DNA of 64,000 bases from an uncultured Clostridia bacterium (GTDB lineage Bacteria > Bacillota > Clostridia > Christensenellales > QALW01). Position numbers and translations under genes: made by a program. The DNA lies in NCBI GenBank assembly GCA_934434555.1, contig CAKRZX010000008.1, forward strand, positions 19,950-83,949, read 5' to 3'. The notes under the pieces were generated by a model that made no database searches, was not told the origin of the DNA, and was given only the letters and a program-made list of their open reading frames with translations. Of this stretch, positions 16,827-26,045 are shown piece after piece. Within the stretch, counting starts at the first letter, position 1; the number at the start of each line of letters is the position of its first letter.

Positions 16827-18256
16827 TATCTTTTGGCTTTTGTGACCTGACTTGCACCCCGCTTTGCGTCAATAACCGTAAGGTACGCGCAGGCAACAAA
16901 GAAAAGAATCGTGATTCCGCGGGGATAGTACATATAAATCAAATCCTCGGTAATTCCGGCAGTGTAGTACGTTACAAGCACGGTAAACGGAAAAATGTAC
17001 AGCCTGCGTGATGCAAGGCAGTAGCGAACCGAAAGAATAAGCATTATTACGCAAAAAACAAGGAACAGCACAAATGCAAACAGCCCGTAATGCCCCAGTA
17101 TTGCAAGGTATGAGTTGTGTGCCGAACTTTGGTCGGGGGTAAGAATCCCGGGCGCAATGTAGAAATTCGGTCCGTTGCCGAAAAGGCGGGCATGCTCAAA
17201 AGTGTATTTCCAGATCATGCCGCGGTTTGAAAAGAAATTGCCGTTTTGTATTGACAGGATAAATTTAGTAAACGCATCGGTATTTTCTATGGACGCGGGT
17301 CCGTCGGGCGGAACTTCGCCTGCGGAATCAATAACAATCGCTGCCGATACGGTTAAAACGATAAGCATAATCACGGCGGTAATTATAAATGAGTTTATTA
17401 CGCGGTTTGAATATACAATGCTTTTCTTTGCCGAAACAAATTTTACCGTTACCGCAATTATAAAAAAGAATAAGGTTGCTATGATGGTTAAAAAGCCCGT
17501 TCTTCCGCCGGATATTCCCGAAAAATAAATAAGCGCGGCGCAAAGCAGCACCGAAACCGTAAACAGTGATGAATAAAATCGCTTTGTGTTAAGCAGAACC
17601 CACGCAATAGCGCACAAAAGTACGGGCATCATACCAGCAAAAGCCACGGAAAGGCTGTTGCTTATTAAAGGATAAAAGATTGCCGATGCAGCCAAATCAA
17701 CCGTAACGGCTATGCCGCAGGACGCCAGCACAAGGTTTACAAATCCCTCTTCGCGGCACATAACAATCAACGCCGGGTAGATTAAAAGCATAACTAAAAA
17801 ATTGCTTGAAAACCCGTTTATCAGTGATGAAATCAGGCAGCAGACGCACAAAAGCCCCCACAGAATAACGGGAAGTTTTGAAAAGGCAATTTCCCCGCCA
17901 TGCCTTAAAACACATATGATCTCAAACGTAAGAAAAGTTACGCCCGATGCAACAAGCAAAGCAACCATAGCCGCAAAAGACGGCGAATCCGTAAATACGC
18001 GCGAAATATCGTTTAATGCAAACAGCATTCCGAGAGAAATAAATCGCACATAAAAAAAAGGCATAGACCGTAATTTGTTCAGTTCATTAATAAATCGAGT
18101 TTCGCCAGCCATAAAAACCTCAAAAAATACAAACATGCTCTCTGTTAATGCCGCACTGATACCCGGCAAAACAGTAATGTATTCAACATACGCGTTTATT
18201 ATAACAAATAAAACGGTAATAGTCAATGTTCCGATAATGATTGACACGAAAAGCAA
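16826..18256 (-). CDS. O-antigen ligase/polymerase-like (Wzy/WaaL superfamily) membrane protein
   Basis: The protein of about 476 residues has roughly 11-12 hydrophobic helices and a large outside loop before the motif SAHNSYLAILGHYG, which resembles the Wzy_C/O-antigen ligase region that joins or polymerises glycan chains on a lipid carrier. The longest frame begins at TTG 18256, with no good ribosome site. That start overlaps the -35 box of the divergent gene at 18321, so the true start may lie inside; the first predicted helix argues for a start close to 18256. No other capsule genes are adjacent. An assignment to exopolysaccharide or teichoic-acid glycan is inference. Confidence 0.75.
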   Translation of the reverse strand: MLFVSIIIGTLTITVLFVIINAYVEYITVLPGISAALTESMFVFFEVFMAGETRFINELNKLRSMPFFYVRFISLGMLFALNDISRVFTDSPSFAAMVALLVASGVTFLTFEIICVLRHGGEIAFSKLPVILWGLLCVCCLISSLINGFSSNFLVMLLIYPALIVMCREEGFVNLVLASCGIAVTVDLAASAIFYPLISNSLSVAFAGMMPVLLCAIAWVLLNTKRFYSSLFTVSVLLCAALIYFSGISGGRTGFLTIIATLFFFIIAVTVKFVSAKKSIVYSNRVINSFIITAVIMLIVLTVSAAIVIDSAGEVPPDGPASIENTDAFTKFILSIQNGNFFSNRGMIWKYTFEHARLFGNGPNFYIAPGILTPDQSSAHNSYLAILGHYGLFAFVLFLVFCVIMLILSVRYCLASRRLYIFPFTVLVTYYTAGITEDLIYMYYPRGITILFFVACAYLTVIDAKRGASQVTKAKR

Positions 18257-18270
18257 AAGTACATTATAAT
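18241..18270 (+). promoter_or_regulatory. Promoter of the radical SAM-RNase G-sua5 operon
   Basis: TTGACA (18241-18246), an 18-nt spacer and TATAAT (18265-18270). A second TATAAT lies at 18275-18280. The box overlaps the 5' end of the divergent membrane-protein frame. Confidence 0.65.
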
Positions 18271-18320
18271 AATATATAATGCTTTGATAAATTTGACTTT
18301 CTTTATATTACGGAGGATTT

Positions 18321-20129
18321 ATGAATTTAGACGAAATACTTTCCCGTGTTGACAAACCTGCTCGGTATACCGGCGGCGAACTTAATTCGGCGTTTAAGGA
18401 AAACGCGGAGGTTAACTTCGTTTTTTCGTATCCGGATACGTACGAAATGGGTATGTCGCACCTTGGCGGAAAGATAATATATCACCTTTTGAACAGCCGT
18501 GAAGATACATTTTGCCAACGTGCGTATGCGCCCCTTAACGATATGGAAGCACTTATGCGCGAAAATAATATTCCCCTGTTTGCACTGGAAACGAAAATGC
18601 CCGTAAAGCAGGCGGATATATGGGGCTTTACTTTGCAGTACGAGCTCAGTTATACAAACATTCTCAATATGCTTGATTTGGCGGGCGTAAGCATAAAAAG
18701 CGCGGACAGGGGAGAGGACGAACCTCTTGTTGTTGCGGGCGGTCCCTGTGCCAACCATGCCGAAATGCTTTCGGATTTTATCGACTGTTTCCTTTTGGGC
18801 GACGGCGAGGAGGAACTGAACGAACTTGTTGAAATATATAAACAGTGGAAAAAGAACAAAACGGGCAAAAAAGAACTGCTTAAAATGCTTTCCGAAAATC
18901 CGGGAATGTACGTACCCGGCCTTTACAGGCATGAAGTGAAAGACGGGCATTTGACGATTACTCCGCTTGACGGTGCGCCCGAACACGCTGTCAGACGAAT
19001 GGTTACGGACTTTGAACATACTTTTGCGCCTGAAAAACTTATTGTACCGCTTGTTGAAGTTGTGCACGACCGTGTTATGCTTGAAATAATGCGCGGCTGC
19101 ACCCGTGGGTGCAGGTTCTGTCAGGCGGGGTTCTTATACCGCCCGGTAAGGGAGAGAAGTGTGGAAAACCTTTGCCGTATTGCCCGCGCGTCGGTTGACG
19201 CCACCGGGTACGACGAAATTTCCCTTACTTCACTTTCAAGCGGCGACTATTCTCATATAAAGGAACTTGTTAGGCGGTTAGGCGAGGAATTCAAGGGCGA
19301 ACACGTTGAAACCGCTCTGCCCTCGCTGCGTATTGATTCTTTTGACCCGGACTTTGTGGGTGAACAGATGAGAAAAACATCGTTGACGTTTGCGCCCGAG
19401 GCGGGCAGTCAAAGAATGCGCAATATCATAAACAAAAATGTTTCCGAAGAGGACCTTTTGCGCACGGTGCGGGGCGCATATGAGGCGGGATACACAGCAA
19501 TAAAACTTTATTTTATGATGGGTCTGCCCTTTGAAACAATGGAAGATATAAAGGGCATTGCCGATTTGGCGCAAAAGTGTTCGGACGTTTACCGTGAGGT
19601 TTACGGCAACAATAAAAATATGCGCATAACCGTAAGCACATCGGTGTTTATTCCCAAGCCCTTTACGCCGTTTCAGTGGATAGGTCAGGACAGGGAAGAA
19701 AACGTAAGGGAAAAACAGCGGTATCTTTCCGACCTTATCCGCAAAATGCGGGGCGTGGAATATAAATATCACGATTCGGTCACTTCAAAACTTGAAGTAT
19801 GCTGCGCCCGCGGCGGAAGAGAAATGTGCGCGGTACTTTTTGACGCGTGGAAAAACGGCGCAAAGTTCGATGCATGGAACGAGCATTTCAAACTTTCCGC
19901 GTGGGAAGACGCATTTAAGAAAAACGGAATCGATATGGAAGAAATGGCGCAGCGGGAAATCCCGATAGACGAAACTTTGCCGTGGGATACCGTTGATGTA
20001 GGCGTTACAAAGGAATTTTATAAACTTGAACTTGAAAAGGCAATGCGTGCGGAAACCACCCGCGACTGCCGTCTCGGGTGCAATAACTGCGGACTTATCA
20101 AAACGTGCAGGGAGGTAAAAAAGGTATGA
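18321..20129 (+). CDS. B12-binding-domain radical SAM protein (TIGR03960-type)
   Basis: The 602-residue protein has an N-terminal cobalamin-binding-like Rossmann region (about 1-220, with FSYPDTYEMGMSHLGG) followed by a radical SAM barrel. The cluster motif is CTRGCRFCQAG (Cys-x3-Cys-x2-Cys). The C-terminal CRLGCNNCG holds extra cysteines. Family members are widespread in Clostridia next to the DUF2344 protein and RNase G, as here, but the reaction is not established as far as I know. GGAGG lies just upstream of the ATG. The gene overlaps its neighbour by ATGA, which points to a functional pair. Confidence 0.9.
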   Translation: MNLDEILSRVDKPARYTGGELNSAFKENAEVNFVFSYPDTYEMGMSHLGGKIIYHLLNSREDTFCQRAYAPLNDMEALMRENNIPLFALETKMPVKQADIWGFTLQYELSYTNILNMLDLAGVSIKSADRGEDEPLVVAGGPCANHAEMLSDFIDCFLLGDGEEELNELVEIYKQWKKNKTGKKELLKMLSENPGMYVPGLYRHEVKDGHLTITPLDGAPEHAVRRMVTDFEHTFAPEKLIVPLVEVVHDRVMLEIMRGCTRGCRFCQAGFLYRPVRERSVENLCRIARASVDATGYDEISLTSLSSGDYSHIKELVRRLGEEFKGEHVETALPSLRIDSFDPDFVGEQMRKTSLTFAPEAGSQRMRNIINKNVSEEDLLRTVRGAYEAGYTAIKLYFMMGLPFETMEDIKGIADLAQKCSDVYREVYGNNKNMRITVSTSVFIPKPFTPFQWIGQDREENVREKQRYLSDLIRKMRGVEYKYHDSVTSKLEVCCARGGREMCAVLFDAWKNGAKFDAWNEHFKLSAWEDAFKKNGIDMEEMAQREIPIDETLPWDTVDVGVTKEFYKLELEKAMRAETTRDCRLGCNNCGLIKTCREVKKV

Positions 20130-20779
20130 AACTGCTTCTGCGCCTTGAAAAGGGAGAAAGGGTAAAGTATATTTCACATCTTGATATGCAGCGGCTTTTT
20201 CAGCGTGCGTTAAGGCGGGCAAAACTGCCCTGTGCGTATTCACAGGGGTTTAATCCCCATATGCTTGTAAGTTTTGCCTGTGCGCTTCCCGTGGGCGTAT
20301 GCTCAAAGGCGGAGTATGCCGAAGTGGTGCTTGAACGCTTCGTTCCGCCGACGGAATGTATGGCGCGGCTCAATGAAGTTCTGCCCGACGGCGTGAAAAT
20401 TCTTAATGCCTGCGAACCCAAGGACACCGACCCGACGGTAGGTTCGGTTATAGCGCTGGCGGAATATTCGTTTATGCTTAAAGACAGCGGCTCGGTTCAG
20501 GATAAACTTGATTCAATGCTTAAAAAAGAGGAAATCTTAATAGAAAAGAAAACGAAAAAGGGCTTTGCGACGGTAAACGTAAGGAATATGATTCACAGCG
20601 TAAAGCAAAAGGGCAATATGCTTTATGCCACGCTTTCGTGCAGCAATTCCGAAAATCTGAGGGCGGATAAATTCAGGGAAATTCTGCTTGAATCGGGCAT
20701 AGAAACGCTTTCGGCTGTGCGGGAAAAATTGTTTATCATTTCAGACGGAATGCTGAAAGAGCCTTTGGAGACTGAATAA
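20126..20779 (+). CDS. TIGR03936 radical SAM-associated protein (DUF2344)
   Basis: The 217-residue protein has the family start MKLLLRLEKGERVKYISHLD and the segment YSQGFNPHMLVSFA. In many genomes this domain is fused to, or adjacent to, the TIGR03960 radical SAM enzyme, which fits the four-base overlap here. The start at 20126 is taken because GGAGG lies 10 nt upstream and the ATG overlaps the previous stop. The function is unknown; the operon context suggests RNA or translation-related modification. Confidence 0.88.
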   Translation: MKLLLRLEKGERVKYISHLDMQRLFQRALRRAKLPCAYSQGFNPHMLVSFACALPVGVCSKAEYAEVVLERFVPPTECMARLNEVLPDGVKILNACEPKDTDPTVGSVIALAEYSFMLKDSGSVQDKLDSMLKKEEILIEKKTKKGFATVNVRNMIHSVKQKGNMLYATLSCSNSENLRADKFREILLESGIETLSAVREKLFIISDGMLKEPLETE

Positions 20780-22227
20780 TGAAAGAAATTGTTTTTAACT
20801 GCGGGGTTCTGCAAAAGAGCGCCGCGGTGCTGCAAAACGGCGAACTGTGTGACGTGCTTGTTGACCACCCGTCCCAAAGCGGCGGGGTGGGGAATATATA
20901 TAAAGGCACGGTAACAAACGTTATGCCCGGTATGCAGGCGGCGTTTGTGGATATAGGGCTTGACAAAAACGCCTTTTTGTTTTCCGATGATATAATAGGC
21001 GACAAAAGCACGGATATCAGAAAGAAAATCAAACAGGGTCAGGATATTACCGTTCAGGTAACAAAAGAGGCGCAGGGCGTAAAGGGCGCAAGGGTAACAA
21101 CCGATATCACGCTGCCGGGGCATAAAACCGTTATGCTGCCGGGCTACGATTATGTGGGCGTTTCAAAAAAGATTTCCGATGAAGAGGAAAAGGAACGTCT
21201 GCGCGGCATTATGCAGAGGATAAAGCCCAAAGAACACGGCTATATCGTGCGCACCGACGCTTTTAACGCAAGCGAAGAAGAGTTGAAATATGAAATCGAC
21301 TTTTTGGAAGAAACTTGGAATAAGATAAGCAAACAGGCGAAAATCAAAAACGCGCCCTGTCTGCTTTACGGCGAGGACGGACTTCTTTTGACCGTTGTGC
21401 GGGATTATCTTGACGACGCGGTGGACAAACTCATAATAAACAGCGAAAAGGATTTTGAAGAGATAAAGCGTATTGCCCGCGTAATGGCACCGGGTGCGGA
21501 AAACAGGATTTTTTATAAAGAAGGAAATCTCTATTCAATTTACGGAACAGAAAACAAACTGCGCAAACTGCTTGAACGGAAAGTATGGCTTGATAACGGT
21601 GCGTATCTTGTTATCGACTATACCGAGGCGCTTACCGTAATAGACGTTAATACCGGCAAGTTTACGGGCGATTACGATTTTAACAGAACCGTATTAAAAA
21701 CGAACATTGCCGCGGCAAAAGAAATTGCGCGGCAGTTGCGTTTGCGCTCCGTGGGCGGAATAATCGTTGTGGATTTTATCGATATGGAAAAGGAAGAGGA
21801 CAGACAGGAAGTACTTAAAGTGCTTAAAGAAGCCGTTGAAAGCGACAGGGTAAAAACAAACGTGCTGGGCTTTGCGGCACTGGGACTTGTGGAAATGAGC
21901 CGTAAAAAAACGAAACTCTCGCTTTCACAGGCAATGCAGCGCACCTGTCCCTATTGCGAGGGCGACGGCAGAATCCTTAACGGAATAAGCGTGCTTGATA
22001 TGCTTTTAAGCGAACTTAAACGCACAAGGCGCGAAAACACAAAGGCGATTCTTCGCCTTAACCCGTATGTGCTTAACGACCTTAAAAAGTACGGCGACGT
22101 GCTTTGTGAAAATTTCGACGGATTGGAAATCTACGTTCGCGAGGACGCGGGTATGCATATCGAAGACTACAATATCCGCTTTGTTGATAATATATCTGAT
22201 GAAGAGGGACTTATAAGGCTTATATGA
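20779..22227 (+). CDS. rng: Ribonuclease E/G family endoribonuclease
   Basis: Single-strand endoribonuclease that cleaves AU-rich sites in rRNA precursors and mRNA. The 482 residues correspond to RNase G or the catalytic half of RNase E. An S1 domain spans about 35-125 (GNIYKGTVTNVMPGMQAAFVDIG). The magnesium-binding aspartates lie in VIDVNTGKF and VVDFIDM, and the zinc-link cysteines in CPYCEGDG. The start overlaps the previous stop (TAATG) and the end overlaps the next gene (ATGA). The usual downstream ribosomal genes rplU-rpmA are absent. Confidence 0.95.
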   Translation: MKEIVFNCGVLQKSAAVLQNGELCDVLVDHPSQSGGVGNIYKGTVTNVMPGMQAAFVDIGLDKNAFLFSDDIIGDKSTDIRKKIKQGQDITVQVTKEAQGVKGARVTTDITLPGHKTVMLPGYDYVGVSKKISDEEEKERLRGIMQRIKPKEHGYIVRTDAFNASEEELKYEIDFLEETWNKISKQAKIKNAPCLLYGEDGLLLTVVRDYLDDAVDKLIINSEKDFEEIKRIARVMAPGAENRIFYKEGNLYSIYGTENKLRKLLERKVWLDNGAYLVIDYTEALTVIDVNTGKFTGDYDFNRTVLKTNIAAAKEIARQLRLRSVGGIIVVDFIDMEKEEDRQEVLKVLKEAVESDRVKTNVLGFAALGLVEMSRKKTKLSLSQAMQRTCPYCEGDGRILNGISVLDMLLSELKRTRRENTKAILRLNPYVLNDLKKYGDVLCENFDGLEIYVREDAGMHIEDYNIRFVDNISDEEGLIRLI

Positions 22228-23297
22228 AAACAGAAATACTGAAACTTGACGAAGCCTCATCAAAAAAAGCCGCCGAAATAATAAACGGCGGCGGAATAGT
22301 TGCATTTCCCACCGAAACCGTGTACGGTCTCGGTGCGTCGGTGTTTGATGAAAAAGCGGTAAAAAGCATTTACGCCGCAAAGGGCAGACCGTCGGACAAC
22401 CCCCTGATAGTTCACGTGACGGATAAGGACCATATTGAACAGGTTGCCCGTGAAATTAACAATAATGCACGTATGCTCATAGATAAATTTATGCCCGGAC
22501 CCATTACAATAGTACTTCCCAAACGGAAAGAAATACCCGATTGCGTTACCGGCGGCATAGATACGGTGGGCGTAAGAATACCGGAACACGAGGGCGCAAG
22601 AATGTTCCTTAAAGCCTGTAATGTTCCCGTGCCGGCACCGAGTGCAAATTCTTCGGGCAAGCCATCGCCCACGACGGCAAAGCACGTTTTTGACGATTTG
22701 TCCGGAAAAATCCCGCTTATTCTTGACGGCGGAGCCTGCACCGGCGGTGTTGAATCCACGGTAATTTCCCTTTGCGGCGAAAAGCCTATGCTTCTCCGAC
22801 CCGGTCTTGTTACCCACGAAATGCTCGAAAGTGTTTTGGGGCACGTGGATATTCACCCCGCCGTGCTTGAAAACGGCAAAGTTGATAAGGCGGCAAGCCC
22901 CGGAATGAAGTATAAGCATTATTCGCCCAAAGCCCGCGTACTTATTATCGACGGCGACATTTCCGACGGCGAAAAGGTGTACAACCTGTGCGTGAAAATG
23001 AAGAGAAATCCGCTTATTTTGTGGAACGGCGAGGAAATAGCAAACAGCAATATGCATGCGGACACGCTTATGAATCATAACGACACTTCCGCGGCGGCAA
23101 GAAACCTGTTTGCGCTTTTGCGCCGAGCCGACGATTCGGGCTTTGATACGGTGCTTATTTCCGCGGTTGACAAAAGCGGTGCGGGACTGTCGGTTATGAA
23201 CCGTATGCTCCGCGCGGCGGCGTTTACCGTACTTACAAAAAACGAAATTGCTTTTCTTGATGAAAATAAATTAAAAACCGTACTTCAAAACAGTTGA
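22224..23297 (+). CDS. L-threonylcarbamoyladenylate synthase (Sua5/YwlC family)
   Basis: Makes threonylcarbamoyl-AMP from threonine, bicarbonate and ATP for the tRNA modification t6A37. The 357-residue long form has a YrdC domain (about 10-200; PTETVYGLGA, KGRPSDNPLIVH, PAPSANSSGKPSPT) and a C-terminal Sua5 domain (about 225-350) joined by the linker SPGMKYKHYSPKA. It overlaps rng by four bases. The downstream t6A step protein TcdA (ct6A cyclisation) lies at 37051. Confidence 0.95.
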   Translation: MKTEILKLDEASSKKAAEIINGGGIVAFPTETVYGLGASVFDEKAVKSIYAAKGRPSDNPLIVHVTDKDHIEQVAREINNNARMLIDKFMPGPITIVLPKRKEIPDCVTGGIDTVGVRIPEHEGARMFLKACNVPVPAPSANSSGKPSPTTAKHVFDDLSGKIPLILDGGACTGGVESTVISLCGEKPMLLRPGLVTHEMLESVLGHVDIHPAVLENGKVDKAASPGMKYKHYSPKARVLIIDGDISDGEKVYNLCVKMKRNPLILWNGEEIANSNMHADTLMNHNDTSAAARNLFALLRRADDSGFDTVLISAVDKSGAGLSVMNRMLRAAAFTVLTKNEIAFLDENKLKTVLQNS

Positions 23298-23308
23298 AAA
23301 TACGATTT

Positions 23309-23323
23309 GTTTCGTCACGAAAC
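23309..23323. promoter_or_regulatory. parS-like palindrome upstream of the ParB-like gene
   Basis: GTTTC-GTCAC-GAAAC has the outer arms of the bacterial parS site (GTTTC-ACGT-GAAAC) but a 5-base centre instead of 4. It lies 126 bp before a ParB-like gene. It may be a chance palindrome. Confidence 0.3.
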
Positions 23324-23376
23324 CGCAAAAAAAGCGCGATAAAGATATGCAAATGGAAAAATATGGCAAAAAATGG

Positions 23377-23412
23377 AACACGGTTGACCTTTACGGACAG
23401 CCGTGTTTTTGT
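23377..23412 (+). terminator. Terminator of the 18321-23297 operon
   Basis: A 10-bp stem (aacacggttg / cagccgtgtt, one U-G pair) with an 11-nt loop and a short T tract. It lies 80 bp after the sua5 stop and directly before the ribosome site of the ParB-like gene. Confidence 0.75.
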
Positions 23413-23448
23413 TATCATTTATATATCAAACAAAAAGGCGGCGAAAAA

Positions 23449-24120
23449 ATGAGAGCGGGACAAGTTTACATAAAAGTACCCATAAGCGCGATTTCGTATG
23501 ATGAAACCGACAGCGACGTAAGCAAGTTAAAGGAAAGCATAAAAACCTGCGGACTTTTGCAGCCTGTGGGAATCGTGCTCAGGGACACGGGATACAAACT
23601 TATATTCGGGCACAGAAGAATAAAAGCGTGCCGCGAACTTGATATGCAGTATATCCACGCGGTTCTGCTTACGGTGCGCGAGGGCGAAGAGGAAATGTTT
23701 GCGCTTAATGAGAATATTCACAGGCGGCAGATGCCCGTTTCGGAAATTGCGCAAAGGGTGCTTAAAGCGGGCAGCGGCGGAATAGAGGAAATGCTTTCAC
23801 TTTCAAGAGAACAGGCGCAGGACATAAAAAACTATCTTGTGCTGAACACAAAGGCGAAAGAAATGCTGAACGAGAACAACGAACAGTATCTTTCCGCATC
23901 AAAGGGCGAAAGCGAGTATTTTATCCGTATGTGCCGCCTTGCCCGGCAGATTCCCGTTACGGCGGCGGAGCACGTGCGTGTTTCGGTAATGTCGGATAAG
24001 CGGATTTTCATAAACGAGATAGAAAAAATAATAAAACTTATGCGTCAGGGCGGCTACGGCGCAAACGTAAGCGAGGACGAAGAAAAGATAATAATCCAAA
24101 AACGGGACAGGGCGGGATAA
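23449..24120 (+). CDS. Orphan ParB/Spo0J N-domain protein
   Basis: The 223-residue protein has a ParB/Sulfiredoxin-type N-terminal domain: VPISAISYDE, LKESIKTCGLLQPV, YKLIFGHRRIKACRELD and the box NENIHRRQMPVSEIAQRV. A helical DNA-binding-like middle and a short charged C-terminus follow. No ParA or Soj gene is next to it, so it is unlikely to be the main chromosome-partition ParB. A Noc-like or regulatory role is possible. The start at 23449 is chosen for the AAGGCGG site just upstream; an earlier ATG at 23347 would run through the terminator hairpin. Its stop touches the stop of the convergent comF gene with no gap. Confidence 0.8.
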   Translation: MRAGQVYIKVPISAISYDETDSDVSKLKESIKTCGLLQPVGIVLRDTGYKLIFGHRRIKACRELDMQYIHAVLLTVREGEEEMFALNENIHRRQMPVSEIAQRVLKAGSGGIEEMLSLSREQAQDIKNYLVLNTKAKEMLNENNEQYLSASKGESEYFIRMCRLARQIPVTAAEHVRVSVMSDKRIFINEIEKIIKLMRQGGYGANVSEDEEKIIIQKRDRAG

Positions 24121-24816
24121 CTAAAACTTTATATCGTCCCTTGCGGCGGTAAGAGCGTAAATCTTTCCCGCGCCCGCTTTCTTCAAAATGCGGGAAACGG
24201 CACGGAGAGTTTCGCCGGTGGTACAGATATCATCGACCAAAAGAACCGTTTCACCCGAAAGGGTTCCGCTTGCGGAGTACAGACCCCTTATGTTTTTGCG
24301 CCGTTCTTCTTTGTTAAGCTGATACATATTGCTCCCGCCTGACGATTTTTCCAAAATATCGCGGACGGGTTTGTTTATCAAATGCGAAAGTTCCTTTGCA
24401 AGAAGCATTGCTTGATTGTAACCGTAATCTTTTATTCTCTTTTTGCTTGATGCAACAGGCACAATCACGCTTATTTCATCAATAATTTCTTTCGGCAGCG
24501 CGTCACGCATAAGCAGTGCAAGCGGGTGTTTAAGATATCGGGCGTTATTGAATTTGAACGCGTGAAGCAAATCTTTGTAAATTCCCGAATACGTTTTCGG
24601 CGCAAACAGCCTTTCATAATCGGGCGCTTCTTTAAGACAGGCGGCGCACAGACCGCGGGTGTTTATCCTGTCAAGGCATATTCTGCACCTTTCACCCTCT
24701 GAATCGGATAAAGAATCAAAACAGGATTTACAAAATCCGTACTTATAAACATTTTCATCTTTACAGTATACACAGCAAACGTCCCAAGGAAAGAACATTT
24801 TCTCGAAAAAATTCAT
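24121..24816 (-). CDS. ComF family phosphoribosyltransferase-like protein
   Basis: The 231-residue protein has an N-terminal zinc-finger pair (CVYCKDENVYKYGFCKSC and CRICLDR...CAAC) and a C-terminal PRTase domain with the PRPP loop VLLVDDICTTGETL. ComF/GntX proteins are linked to DNA uptake in competent bacteria and to DNA repair or recombination elsewhere. No comE or other competence genes are near. It is convergent with the ParB-like gene and divergent from the RdgB gene. Confidence 0.92.
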   Translation of the reverse strand: MNFFEKMFFPWDVCCVYCKDENVYKYGFCKSCFDSLSDSEGERCRICLDRINTRGLCAACLKEAPDYERLFAPKTYSGIYKDLLHAFKFNNARYLKHPLALLMRDALPKEIIDEISVIVPVASSKKRIKDYGYNQAMLLAKELSHLINKPVRDILEKSSGGSNMYQLNKEERRKNIRGLYSASGTLSGETVLLVDDICTTGETLRAVSRILKKAGAGKIYALTAARDDIKF

Positions 24817-24835
24817 AAAATTCGCCTTTTTCTTA

Positions 24836-24864
24836 TTGATTTTATACTGATTATATCATATAAT
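24836..24864 (+). promoter_or_regulatory. Promoter of the RdgB-YfcE-like operon
   Basis: TTGATT (24836-24841), a 17-nt spacer and TATAAT (24859-24864), in the 71-bp gap between the divergent comF and rdgB-like genes. Confidence 0.65.
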
Positions 24865-24887
24865 ATTGCCTGTGAAAAGGAGAAAAA

Positions 24888-25481
24888 ATGAAAATTATAC
24901 TTGCAACAAACAATGCCCATAAAGTAAGAGAAATAAAAGAAATCCTCGGCAATAAATTCGATACGGTGCTTACGCTGCGTGAAGCGGGTGTGGAGCATGA
25001 AACCGTTGAAGACGGTAAGACTTTTTATGAAAACGCGCTTAAAAAAGCCCGTGAGATAACAGAAATTACGGGCTGCGCCGCTCTTGCGGACGACAGCGGG
25101 CTGTGCGTGGATATTTTGGAGGGCGAACCGGGAATATATTCGGCGCGGTATGCCGCAAGCGAAAACAGCGGTAACGCCCTTGACGCGGACAACAGAAAAA
25201 AACTGCTTGATAAATTAAAGAATGTAACGGAAGTTTCCGACCGCACGGCGCACTTTGTAAGCGCGGTCGTACTTACTTTCCCTGACGGCAGAGTGCTTTC
25301 GGCAAAAGGCACTTTTTCGGGATATATTGCGTTTTCGGAAAAAGGCGAAAACGGTTTCGGGTACGATTCGATATTCTTTGTTCCCGAAAAAAACAAGACC
25401 GTTGCGGAAATGAGCGAAGGCGAAAAGAATTCGTTAAGCCACAGGGGCAAGGCGTTAAGAGCCTTGGAAAAGCAGTTGTGA
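24888..25481 (+). CDS. XTP/dITP diphosphatase (RdgB/HAM1 family)
   Basis: Removes non-canonical purine nucleotides by hydrolysing XTP or (d)ITP to the monophosphate. The 197 residues are full length. The substrate motif TNNAHKVREI at the N-terminus, ALADDSGLCVD in the middle and SHRGKALR at the C-terminus are all present. AAAAGGAG precedes the ATG. It overlaps the next gene by four bases (GTGA), a pairing frequently seen in Clostridia. Confidence 0.96.
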   Translation: MKIILATNNAHKVREIKEILGNKFDTVLTLREAGVEHETVEDGKTFYENALKKAREITEITGCAALADDSGLCVDILEGEPGIYSARYAASENSGNALDADNRKKLLDKLKNVTEVSDRTAHFVSAVVLTFPDGRVLSAKGTFSGYIAFSEKGENGFGYDSIFFVPEKNKTVAEMSEGEKNSLSHRGKALRALEKQL

Positions 25482-26029
25482 AAATTCTTGCTGTAAGCGA
25501 CAGCCACAATGGCTATACGTTCGGCGGATTTTTTGATAAAACAAAGAATGCCGATATCGTTGTACACTTGGGCGACGGCGACAGGGACAAGGCGGACTTG
25601 GCGGCAGTGCTTATGCATAAGAGAGCCGAACACCTAACGGTTTTAACGGACAGATTTTTGCCGGATACTGCGGCAGGCGTCGGTTCTCTTATGCATAACA
25701 TTCCGTTTTACGCTCTGCGGGGGAACTGCGATTTTTCGGGGCTGCCGGAAGTAATCTTTCAGGCGGGAAATTTTAACGTACTTGCGCTCCACGGCGACAG
25801 GTTCTTTGTAAAAAGCGACTTGTCGTATTTAAGGCGCTATGCGGAAAATAAAAACGCGGATATCGTGCTTTACGGGCATTCGCATATTCCGTCAATCGAC
25901 TGGTTGGACGGGCGGCTGTTTGTAAATCCGGGTTCGCTTTGCCGACCGCGGGACGGTTACAAACCCACATATTGCGTTATTGATATTGACGGGGATAAAA
26001 TTTATCCCGAATTAAAAGAGTATAAATAA
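25478..26029 (+). CDS. YfcE/MJ0936-type metallophosphoesterase
   Basis: The 183-residue calcineurin-like phosphodiesterase has its metal ligands in order: SDSHNG, HLGDGDRD, RGNCD, LHGD and YGHSHIP. Family members hydrolyse phosphodiesters such as cyclic nucleotides or model substrates; the natural substrate is unclear. GTG start overlaps the stop of the RdgB gene. A long insert (about residues 40-70) separates the second and third motifs. Confidence 0.92.
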   Translation: MKILAVSDSHNGYTFGGFFDKTKNADIVVHLGDGDRDKADLAAVLMHKRAEHLTVLTDRFLPDTAAGVGSLMHNIPFYALRGNCDFSGLPEVIFQAGNFNVLALHGDRFFVKSDLSYLRRYAENKNADIVLYGHSHIPSIDWLDGRLFVNPGSLCRPRDGYKPTYCVIDIDGDKIYPELKEYK

Positions 26030-26045
26030 AAAAAGGAGAAAATAT

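Noticed and set aside
22260..23078. A 272-codon minus-strand frame opposite sua5
   Set aside because: It is a shadow of the Sua5 coding frame, with no family resemblance and no initiation signals.
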